DNA from: Tolypothrix bouteillei VB521301
Lineage (GTDB): Bacteria; Cyanobacteriota; Cyanobacteriia; Cyanobacteriales; Nostocaceae
Direction of reading: 5' to 3'
Assembly (NCBI RefSeq): GCF_000760695.4
Contig: NZ_JHEG04000001.1
Span: 1,249,834-1,313,833, forward strand
Length of the DNA stretch: 64,000 nt
Positions 34,743-41,899 of the stretch are shown in pieces; the stretch's first letter is position 1; every line of letters begins with the position of its first letter. The translations under genes and the position numbers were made by a program. The notes beneath the pieces were generated by a model that saw only the letters and a program-made list of their open reading frames with translations, did not search any database and was not told the DNA's origin.

Positions 34743-36104
34743 ATGACAAACCTACTCAATCAAAATCCCAAAACCCAAACCCCAAATCTAAAAACCCTGC
34801 TTGAAAAATCCCCCTACCAAGCTTACGTCTACTCGTACCCCCATAAAACAGCCTACCGTCCTCTTACCCCACCTCTACCCTTCAACGAAGTATGGTCCCA
34901 ACAAGATAAGCGATCGCTGTTTCTCTACATCCACATCCCCTTTTGTGAAATGCGTTGCGGGTTCTGCAACCTGTTTACCACTGTCACTCACAATGAGGAC
35001 TTTGTTACCCAATACGTCCGCACGGTTCAACGACAAGCACAGAGAGTCCGATCTGCATTAGGAGAAGCATCATTTGCTCGTTTTGCACTAGGTGGCGGTA
35101 CACCAACTCAGTTACCCATCCACCAACTCGAAGCAATTCTTAATGTTGCTGAGGAAACAATGGGTGCAAGTTTGCAAAATATTCCCGTTTCCGTAGAGAT
35201 GTCACCAGAGACAGCAACTCAAGATAAACTTAAACTGTTACGCGATCGCGGAGTTGACCGTGCTAGCATTGGTGTCCAAAGTTTTATTGAATCAGAAGTT
35301 CTGGCAATTCACCGCCGCCAAAGCACCGCTCAAGTGGAAGCAGCCCTGACTCGAATGCAAGAAGTTGGCTTTCCCACGATTAACATTGACCTTATATATG
35401 GATTACCCGGACAAACTGTTGATACATGGTTGCAAACCATACATCATGCTCTCCGCTTTCAACCAGAAGAAATTTACTTGTATCCTCTCTATGTAAGACC
35501 CCTAACAGGATTGGGGTGTTCCGATAAAGAATGGGATGATATCCGTTTGGCTTGTTATCGGGAAGGGCGATCGCTGCTCCTATCTTCTGGTTACACTCAA
35601 GTTTCCATGCGGATGTTCAAAGCTTCCCCCTCCTCTCCCTTGTCCCCCGATAGCCCCATATACTGCTGTCAAGCAGATGGTATGGTTGGTCTGGGTTGCG
35701 GCGCACGTTCTTACACAAACACCTTACATTACTCCAATGAGTATGCTGTAGGAGCGAAAGAAGTTCGTCATATTCTCCAAGCGTTCATCGAAACACCTGA
35801 TGAATCCTTTGATTTTGTTCGCTATGGCTTTGAACTAGATGAAGAAGAACGCCGCCGACGCTACATTTTATTATCTCTACTTTCCGATGAAGGTTTTAAT
35901 CTTGACGCTTACTATCAACAATTTGGTACAGATATGTTTGAGGATTTTCCAGAACTTTCTCAACTCTTCTCGCTTAATCTAGCGACACAGAATGAACAAA
36001 TCTTGCACCTGACGGAAGTTGGAATTGAACGTTCAGATACTATTGGCGCTTGGTTATTTTCTCAAAGGGTTCAGCAATTAATGCAGTCTTACAATTTGAA
36101 GTAA
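34743..36104 (+). CDS. STM4012-family radical SAM protein (HemN-like)
   Basis: A 453-residue radical SAM enzyme. The 4Fe-4S site is CEMRCGFC (Cys68, Cys72, Cys75), followed by HemN/HemW-like blocks: FALGGGTPTQLP, VSVEMSPETAT, GVDRASIGVQSF, INIDLIYGLPGQT and the C-terminal helical domain. Despite this similarity it is set apart from coproporphyrinogen dehydrogenase by its STM401x context. The ATG at 34743 is preferred over an in-frame GTG at 34701, which lies in an interspersed repeat. Predicted to do radical chemistry on the cluster's unknown substrate. Confidence 0.85.
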   Translation: MTNLLNQNPKTQTPNLKTLLEKSPYQAYVYSYPHKTAYRPLTPPLPFNEVWSQQDKRSLFLYIHIPFCEMRCGFCNLFTTVTHNEDFVTQYVRTVQRQAQRVRSALGEASFARFALGGGTPTQLPIHQLEAILNVAEETMGASLQNIPVSVEMSPETATQDKLKLLRDRGVDRASIGVQSFIESEVLAIHRRQSTAQVEAALTRMQEVGFPTINIDLIYGLPGQTVDTWLQTIHHALRFQPEEIYLYPLYVRPLTGLGCSDKEWDDIRLACYREGRSLLLSSGYTQVSMRMFKASPSSPLSPDSPIYCCQADGMVGLGCGARSYTNTLHYSNEYAVGAKEVRHILQAFIETPDESFDFVRYGFELDEEERRRRYILLSLLSDEGFNLDAYYQQFGTDMFEDFPELSQLFSLNLATQNEQILHLTEVGIERSDTIGAWLFSQRVQQLMQSYNLK

Positions 36105-36106
36105 AC

Positions 36107-36165
36107 TAGCTAATGGCTAATGGCTAATGGCTAATGGCTAATAGCTAATGGCTAATAGCTAATCA
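36107..36165. repeat. heptanucleotide short tandem repeats
   Basis: Tandem TGGCTAA/TAGCTAA heptamers directly after the STM4012 stop codon, the same unit as at 13232-13267. A further duplicated bit (CAGTCTTACAATTTAAAGTAAACTA, split over 36176-36200) repeats the last codons of the STM4012 gene (36085-36110), so the repeat arose with a small duplication of the gene end. Confidence 0.75.
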
Positions 36166-36233
36166 GCAAATAATTCAGTCTTACAATTTAAAGTAAACTA
36201 CAAATTGAATTCAAAAACCTTAATTTAAAAGTA

Positions 36234-37490
36234 ATGATTAATGAATCGAATCAACCTAAAGAATCTGACGCAGTACTTGGAGGAAAAGCACCACCACCAG
36301 TACAAGGGGCTATCTTGGGTGGAATTGAAGGTGTTAAAAATCGTTTATCGAGTCCTATCCTTGAAGCACGAGTATCAGCACTTCAGGAAGCAATGAATTA
36401 TGGGGAAACTGGGTTAGATTTAATTATTGGGGCTTTAGAATCCAAGTTTAGAAAGGTACGACGCGCAGCAGTACAATTGTTGCAGCAAAGAGACGAACCA
36501 TCTGCCAAGTTATCGCTATACAATTACAAATTTTGGAGTAGTTTTGAACGCTTAAACGGTCTTCCACCAAGTCATGCAACCTCATTTGCCAACCGAAAAG
36601 TTATAGAATTCGATCCATCAGTAGGTATAACTGACACTATTGGAACTGCATACGCTTTAAGGGTTCACAGGCGTCAACCCGATATGAATATAACAGATAA
36701 GCTACAGATATTCCTACAGGATTCTCGTACAAACGAAGTTGAAGCATTGGTTGTAGGCAATTGGTTCAATGGGACAGGAGAATACAGTTCCCTTTTTATT
36801 GTCAATGCACTGGTTGATGCTTGTGAAGAACTCACTAACTTAAAAGCTTTATTTATTGGTGATATTGAGGATTCGGAAGACATGATTTCTTCAATAGAGC
36901 AGAGTAATATCAGTCTTATCTTTGTAGCGTATCCTAATTTAGAAGTTTTGAAAATTCGCGGCGATCGCTATCGCGGACCTTATAACGGAGGACTCGAAAT
37001 CGAGCCACTTCGACATGATAAATTAAAAGCGCTCATTGTAGAATCTGGTGGATTGCGCCATGAAGTAGTTTCTCAAATTTGCAACCTTGAACTACCAGCC
37101 CTGGAGTATTTGGAATTATGGTTGGGGAGAGATGACTATGGTGGAAGTTCATCTATTTCTGACTTAATGCCAATTCTTTCTGGAGTGTTTCCTAAACTTA
37201 AGTATCTAGGGCTGCGTAACAGCGAATATTCTGATGATATTGCCTTTGCAATAGTGAATTCTCCAATTATTAAGCATCTGATAGAGTTAGACCTTTCTAT
37301 GGGAAATTTAGGAGATGAAGGTGCTGAAGCCTTGCTCAATTGTCCAGCAGTCAATCAACTTGATACTCTTAACGTTTCTAACAATTGTTTAACTCGTGCG
37401 ATGCTTTCTCGATTACAAGATTTAGAAATTGAAACGATTGCTATCCCTCAAAAACAGTATACCTGGCGCTATTGTTCTGTTGCTGAATAA
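36234..37490 (+). CDS. HEAT + leucine-rich-repeat protein, STM4015 family
   Basis: A 418-residue paralogue inside the enzyme operon, between the two radical SAM genes. It opens MINESNQPKESDAVLGGKAP with the second AILGG, GVKNRL and the HEAT domain. The full STM4015 part follows: FANRKVIEFDPSVGITDT, TNLKALFIGDIEDSEDM, SSIEQSNISLIFVAYPNLEV, LPALEYLELWLGRDDYGG, FPKLKYLGLRNS, LDLSMGNLGDEGAEALL. It ends in RYCSVAE. Of all copies it and the one at 21972 keep the most complete family pattern, so this may be the ancestral copy of the cluster. Confidence 0.87.
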   Translation: MINESNQPKESDAVLGGKAPPPVQGAILGGIEGVKNRLSSPILEARVSALQEAMNYGETGLDLIIGALESKFRKVRRAAVQLLQQRDEPSAKLSLYNYKFWSSFERLNGLPPSHATSFANRKVIEFDPSVGITDTIGTAYALRVHRRQPDMNITDKLQIFLQDSRTNEVEALVVGNWFNGTGEYSSLFIVNALVDACEELTNLKALFIGDIEDSEDMISSIEQSNISLIFVAYPNLEVLKIRGDRYRGPYNGGLEIEPLRHDKLKALIVESGGLRHEVVSQICNLELPALEYLELWLGRDDYGGSSSISDLMPILSGVFPKLKYLGLRNSEYSDDIAFAIVNSPIIKHLIELDLSMGNLGDEGAEALLNCPAVNQLDTLNVSNNCLTRAMLSRLQDLEIETIAIPQKQYTWRYCSVAE

Positions 37491-37528
37491 TTTAAATTAT
37501 ACCTTTAAACTCATAAGTGAGGTTATCA

Positions 37529-38398
37529 ATGCATCTTACTATTCTCTATCGCGGGTCTTTAATTAGTTGCAACTACGGTTGCGAATACTGTCCCTTTGCT
37601 AAACGACAGCAGTCACCAAAAGAATTAGCTGTTGATAAACAAGAATTGGAAAGGTTTACAGATTGGATTGCCCAACATTCACAGCACAATTTCTCAATTT
37701 TGTTCACGCCTTGGGGTGAAGCGCTGATCCATCAGTGGTATCAACAAGCTTTGATAAGACTAACACAAATGCCTCACGTCCATAAGGCAGCAATTCAAAC
37801 GAATCTTTCGTGTCAACTCGATTGGGTGGAAGAATGCAACAAGAACCGTCTTGCACTCTGGACAACGTTTCATCCAGAATGGGTGTCGCGCCAGCGCTTC
37901 CTCGCTAAGTGTCTGGAACTTGATAAGCGGGGTATCCGTTTCAGTACGGGTGTTGTTGGTTTCCCTCAATTTAAAGATGAGATTGCTGCTCTACGTCATG
38001 AATTACCACAACACATCTACTTGTGGATTAATGCAGTTAAGCGAGAACTTGGCAATTTGTCTAAAGAAGACATGAATTTTTTCAAGTCTATCGACCCGCT
38101 TTTTCAGATAAATATTCACCATTACCCCAGCTTTGGTTATGCTTGTCGTGCTGGAAAATCTGTGATTTCTGTTGATGGTGATGGCACTATACGACGCTGC
38201 CACTTTATTAAAGAACCAATTGGAAACATTTACGACCCCAAGTTTGAAGAAGCATTGTATGACCGACCCTGTACCAACACAACTTGTCACTGTCATATTG
38301 GTTACGTACATTTAGAGTATTTACAACTAGATAAAGTGTTTGGAAATAGCATTTTGGAAAGAATACCTGTTGATTGGGATAGAGAAATTGTGGTATAG
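37529..38398 (+). CDS. STM4011-family radical SAM protein with C-terminal cysteine cluster
   Basis: A 289-residue radical SAM enzyme. The SAM-cluster motif CNYGCEYC (Cys14, Cys18, Cys21) lies right at the N-terminus. The C-terminal part has further cysteines (DGTIRRCHF, PCTNTTCHCHIG) like a SPASM/Twitch region that binds extra iron-sulfur clusters, which is common in radical SAM enzymes that modify peptides or proteins. The ATG at 37529 is chosen over an in-frame GTG at 37517 because GAGG at 37519-37522 fits as a ribosome-binding site. It follows an STM4015 gene and runs to within 1 base of the APS-kinase-like gene. Confidence 0.87.
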   Translation: MHLTILYRGSLISCNYGCEYCPFAKRQQSPKELAVDKQELERFTDWIAQHSQHNFSILFTPWGEALIHQWYQQALIRLTQMPHVHKAAIQTNLSCQLDWVEECNKNRLALWTTFHPEWVSRQRFLAKCLELDKRGIRFSTGVVGFPQFKDEIAALRHELPQHIYLWINAVKRELGNLSKEDMNFFKSIDPLFQINIHHYPSFGYACRAGKSVISVDGDGTIRRCHFIKEPIGNIYDPKFEEALYDRPCTNTTCHCHIGYVHLEYLQLDKVFGNSILERIPVDWDREIVV

Positions 38399-38399
38399 T

Positions 38400-38933
38400 A
38401 TGCAACAGAAACAGCAAGGATTCACAATCTGGTTAACTGGGTTAAGTGGTGCAGGCAAAACAACTATTGGTCAAGCTGTAGCACGGGAATTACAATTCCA
38501 AGGTTACAGAGTGACAGCCCTTGATGGTGATGTGATGCGCCAAACCCTATATAGGGACCTGGGATTTAGCAGAAGCGATCGCCAGGAAAATATTCGGCGT
38601 ATTGGTTCTCTTGCACGTACTCTTACGTCTCAAGGTGAAGTTGTGGTAGTCTCTACTATCTCTCCATATCGCGTTCAAAGAGATGCAATGCGACATTCCA
38701 TTAAAGATTTTATCGAAGTCTATGTCAATGCGCCTCTTGCCGTCTGCGAGCAACGGGATGTAAAAGGTTTATATAAAAAGGTACGCTCTGGAGAAATCAC
38801 AAATTTTACTGGTATTGATGAACCATATGAAGTACCACTCCATCCAGAAGTTGAATGTCAAACAGATTGTGAAACTCTTGATAAGAGTGTCACTAAAGTC
38901 TTGGCGAAAGTTAAAGAATTAGGTTATTGCTGA
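38400..38933 (+). CDS. cysC: adenylylsulfate (APS) kinase-like protein
   Basis: A 177-residue P-loop kinase of the CysC type, which phosphorylates adenylylsulfate to PAPS. Walker A is GLSGAGKTT (residues 14-22). The family blocks LDGDVMRQTLYRDLGFSRSDR and ENIRRIGSLA, VVVSTISPYRVQRDAMR, GLYKKVRSGEITNFTGID and EPYEVPLHPE are all present and intact. Its ATG is 1 base after the STM4011 stop, so it is translated with the cluster and not with sulfate-assimilation genes. It may supply PAPS or phosphorylate a cluster-specific intermediate; a simple cysC role cannot be excluded. Confidence 0.87.
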   Translation: MQQKQQGFTIWLTGLSGAGKTTIGQAVARELQFQGYRVTALDGDVMRQTLYRDLGFSRSDRQENIRRIGSLARTLTSQGEVVVVSTISPYRVQRDAMRHSIKDFIEVYVNAPLAVCEQRDVKGLYKKVRSGEITNFTGIDEPYEVPLHPEVECQTDCETLDKSVTKVLAKVKELGYC

Positions 38934-38946
38934 TATTGGGTTGAGT

Positions 38947-38974
38947 GAGAGGAAAAAGAATACCTTTTTCTCTT
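38947..38974 (+). terminator. possible terminator after the STM401x operon
   Basis: An imperfect hairpin pairs GAGAGGAAAAAG with CTTTTTCTC after a 5-base loop, shortly behind the APS-kinase stop. There is no long T-run on its far side, so it may only attenuate transcription into the DUF2997 gene. Confidence 0.3.
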
Positions 38975-39011
38975 GACACCAAAGAGTTCAATTATACTTG
39001 GAGAAACTGCT

Positions 39012-39230
39012 ATGGCTGAGTATCAAAAAGTGGAATATCGGATTGGTAAAGATGGTAAAATTACGGAAACAGTTATGAATGCTTCCGGTTCTAGCTGTAC
39101 AACAACAACTTCAGGTATTGAACAAGCTTTAGGAGAAATAGAAAACCAAGAGCTTTTGCCTGAGTACTACGAGGGTGAAGAGAACTTAAGCTCCACAGAA
39201 AACCAATCCATCGAGCAAAAAGGTGGTTGA
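39012..39230 (+). CDS. DUF2997 protein
   Basis: A 72-residue acidic protein starting MAEYQKVEYRIGKDGKITET, with the conserved VMNASGSSCTTTTSGIEQAL segment of DUF2997, a family of cyanobacteria and algae usually found beside DUF1257 (Ycf35). No DUF1257 is nearby here. The ATG at 39012 is preceded by GGAG at 39000-39003; an in-frame TTG at 38973 is less likely. It ends 2 bases before the GrpE-like gene. Function unknown. Confidence 0.8.
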   Translation: MAEYQKVEYRIGKDGKITETVMNASGSSCTTTTSGIEQALGEIENQELLPEYYEGEENLSSTENQSIEQKGG

Positions 39231-39232
39231 GA

Positions 39233-40030
39233 ATGTTTGTTGATTTTAACATCATCATAATTCTGCTTGGGAGTCTTGTGGTATTCACGGGTGCGATCGC
39301 ATTCTTACGCGTTCTTTTTGAAGCCATTTACGCTACTGGTAACCCGCAAGATACCTTCCTTTTGGGATTGATGAAGCAAGAAAGTATTCCCAACTGGCAA
39401 ACTTTGCAGCAGAAAGCAGAAATCAGCAGCACTACCCTTTGGCAACTTAGGGATGGACAGGTGGCTTCCATAAAGTTAAGCGAACTAGCACAAGTTGCCA
39501 AAGCGCTGTCAATACCTTTCTATGATTTTCTAGAAAAACTGGATGTATTGCCACCACATCCAGAGTTAGAAGCACGGCGTAAAGAATGTTTGGAGTTACA
39601 GAAGCAGTTGCAATCGCTTGCAAAAGAGAAAGACGCACTGCGTCAGGAAGGAATGCGACTGCATGAAGAATTGCAACAGCAACGGACTGAACTAACAAAC
39701 GAGTTTCGTACCGCCACGTTTGAAAAGTTGCAAACATTGCTCTCCAACTACCCCAGCATTTACCAAATGGTGAGTGTGAAACCAGAACTACCAGCAAAAA
39801 ATGTTCTTTCGATGTTTACTCCTTTAGAGAACTTGTTGAAGGAATGGGATTACGAACAGATTGGCAAACCTTGGGAACAAGTCTCTTACAATCCTCAAAT
39901 TCATCAGCCAGATGCGTCTGACATGACGGAAGGCGAGATGGTTTACATCCGATTTGTAGGTTACAGAAATAAAGAAGACATTCTCTGTCCGGCTAAAGTC
40001 AGCCGCACTTTGCCTGTAGGAGGAAGGTAG
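39233..40030 (+). CDS. membrane-anchored HTH/coiled-coil/GrpE-like protein
   Basis: A 265-residue protein with four visible parts: an N-terminal membrane segment (about 4-28, FNIIIILLGSLVVFTGAIAF), a Xre-like helix-turn-helix (about 50-95, LQQKAEISSTTLWQLRDGQV and LSELAQVAKALSIPFYDFLE), a coiled coil (about 105-165), and a C-terminal GrpE-like head (EWDYEQIGKPWEQVSYNPQ, MVYIRFVGYRNKEDILCPAK). GrpE proteins exchange nucleotide on Hsp70, and an Hsp70 gene follows, so this is probably its dedicated exchange factor. The start is the ATG at 39233, not the TTG two codons before. The HTH could bind DNA or just serve as a spacer. Confidence 0.8.
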   Translation: MFVDFNIIIILLGSLVVFTGAIAFLRVLFEAIYATGNPQDTFLLGLMKQESIPNWQTLQQKAEISSTTLWQLRDGQVASIKLSELAQVAKALSIPFYDFLEKLDVLPPHPELEARRKECLELQKQLQSLAKEKDALRQEGMRLHEELQQQRTELTNEFRTATFEKLQTLLSNYPSIYQMVSVKPELPAKNVLSMFTPLENLLKEWDYEQIGKPWEQVSYNPQIHQPDASDMTEGEMVYIRFVGYRNKEDILCPAKVSRTLPVGGR

Positions 40031-40042
40031 AGGGTGGGGATA

Positions 40043-40074
40043 AGGGAGACAAGAGAGACAAGGGAGACAAGGAA
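40043..40074. repeat. GGGAGACAA short direct repeats
   Basis: Three near-identical 9-base units (GAGACAAGR) between the GrpE-like and Hsp70 genes, a common interspersed pattern in these genomes. Confidence 0.5.
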
Positions 40075-40109
40075 GAATAGCGAACAAACCACTAACAAAC
40101 AACTAACCA

Positions 40110-41669
40110 ATGACAACCGTAGTAATTGATTTTGGTACGAGTAACACAGTTGTATGTACAACTGATTTAATTACACAAACACCACGAACTTTAAAGTTTG
40201 ACTTAATTTCACGTCGGTTTGAAGTTGGGGGAGAGCAAGTTAGTGTTGTACCAAGTTTGGTGTTTGTAGAAGGGGAAAATCGCATACTTTTTGGCGAACA
40301 AGTACGGGCTAAGCGTTTGGGATTTGTTCAACCGGAGCGATATTTTCGAGCTTTTAAACGCGAATTAGCTGCAGATTTTGTTCCTCCTCCTCGTTTGTTG
40401 GATGGTAACAATTACAGTGCGGAAGCTGTTTCGGAACTGTTTGTGAGAAACATTTGGCAGATGGTTGAAGAACAATTGCAACCCAGCCATGTTATTTTTA
40501 CGGTTCCTGTAGGAGCTTTTGAGCGTTATCTCGATTGGTTTCGCGCTTTTGCAGACAAGTTGAGTATTCCTAAAGTACAAATTGTGGATGAATCTACCGC
40601 AGCTGCTCTTGGTTATGCAGTGCAACGCCCTGGTTCTGTGGTGTTGGTGGTAGATTTTGGCGGTGGAACCCTCGATTTGAGTCTTGTGAGAACTGTAGGT
40701 GTTACTTCCGAACATCAAGTAGTACGGGCTGAGGTTCTCGCTAAGTCTGATGCTTTTGTTGGTGGTGTTGATATTGATACGTGGATTGTCGAGCATTATC
40801 TCAAGCAAATTGGTTCTTCAAGAACTGAGGTAGGAGAAATTGGTTGGCAAAATTTGCTGGAAGTGGCGGAGAAACTAAAAATTCGGCTATCGACGGCTGA
40901 TGAAGCTAAGGAAGCTTGGTTTGATGATGAGAATTTTATGTCCCATGAATTGCAGCTTAACCGAGATGAGTTAGCAGAGATTTTGGAAGCAGAACAGTTG
41001 TTGGAGGTGTTGCGACAAGCTTTGGATGAAGTTCTTGCGATCGCTTTAACTAAGGGAATTAACAAATCGTCTATCGAACAGGTGTTGCTGGTAGGCGGTA
41101 CTTGTCAAATTCCCGCAGTACAGCAACTTGTCACTTCTTATTTTGGGCGACAAAAGGTGAAGTTAGACAAGCCATTTGAAGCGGTAGCACACGGTGCGTT
41201 AGCTTTGAGCAAGATGGCGGCTGTAGATGATTATTTGCGTCACAGCTATGCTATCCGGCTTTGGGAACCTCACAGCAAAACTTATTCTTATCTGACATTA
41301 ATTGAAAAAGGGATGCGCTATCCGGGAGCACGTTCTCAACCTTTGACGTTACAAGTTGCAACACAAGGACAGCGAGAGATACGTCTGGATATAGGGGAAG
41401 TCGCAGAGGTATCACAGGCGGAGGTTACTTATGATGCTAGCGGACGAATGACAAGTACGCATTTGGTTAAGCAAGATACCTATCGTTCTTTGGAAAATCA
41501 TCACCAACAAGTGTGTGTGGCGCATCTCGATCCACCAGGGGAAACGGGAGTAGACAGGATAGAAGTGTTATTTGAAGTGAACGAACAACGGGTTTTGGTG
41601 GTAACGGTTAAGGATTTGCTGACTAAAAAGGTATTGGTGGAGAGAGAGGCGATCGCTAAACTTCAATAA
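40110..41669 (+). CDS. Hsp70-family protein (short, no lid)
   Basis: A 519-residue Hsp70-type ATPase. Nucleotide-binding domain blocks are VIDFGTSNTVVCTTD (phosphate 1), VDESTAAALGYAVQ, VVLVVDFGGGTLDLSLVR (phosphate 2) and VLLVGGTCQIPAVQQLV (adenosine). After about residue 375 comes a beta-rich substrate-binding-like domain of some 140 residues; the helical lid of DnaK is absent. It lies 79 bases behind the GrpE-like gene. Probably a specialised chaperone that works with that membrane-bound exchange factor; client unknown. Confidence 0.88.
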   Translation: MTTVVIDFGTSNTVVCTTDLITQTPRTLKFDLISRRFEVGGEQVSVVPSLVFVEGENRILFGEQVRAKRLGFVQPERYFRAFKRELAADFVPPPRLLDGNNYSAEAVSELFVRNIWQMVEEQLQPSHVIFTVPVGAFERYLDWFRAFADKLSIPKVQIVDESTAAALGYAVQRPGSVVLVVDFGGGTLDLSLVRTVGVTSEHQVVRAEVLAKSDAFVGGVDIDTWIVEHYLKQIGSSRTEVGEIGWQNLLEVAEKLKIRLSTADEAKEAWFDDENFMSHELQLNRDELAEILEAEQLLEVLRQALDEVLAIALTKGINKSSIEQVLLVGGTCQIPAVQQLVTSYFGRQKVKLDKPFEAVAHGALALSKMAAVDDYLRHSYAIRLWEPHSKTYSYLTLIEKGMRYPGARSQPLTLQVATQGQREIRLDIGEVAEVSQAEVTYDASGRMTSTHLVKQDTYRSLENHHQQVCVAHLDPPGETGVDRIEVLFEVNEQRVLVVTVKDLLTKKVLVEREAIAKLQ

Positions 41670-41899
41670 ATCGCTAAGAGGAAGATTCAGTTAGTAACCG
41701 CGATCGCCTTAGAGGAACATCGTCAAACTCATGAGGAAAAACATAATCTGGAGCCAAATTGACAATTTGTCTATATCAAGCGTACTAGGCATTAAATTCA
41801 GTCAATGTTAAAACGCAGTTTGGTTTCTTCATCTAGTTTTGTTAAGAAACTTCAAATTTCTGGGAATACTAAATTTGGAAGTCTTGAGAATTTAGCGGT

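Noticed and set aside
34743..36104. Coproporphyrinogen III dehydrogenase (hemN) assignment
   Set aside because: The fold is HemN-like, but the position among STM4013, STM4015 and STM4011 genes points to the STM4012 family with another substrate.
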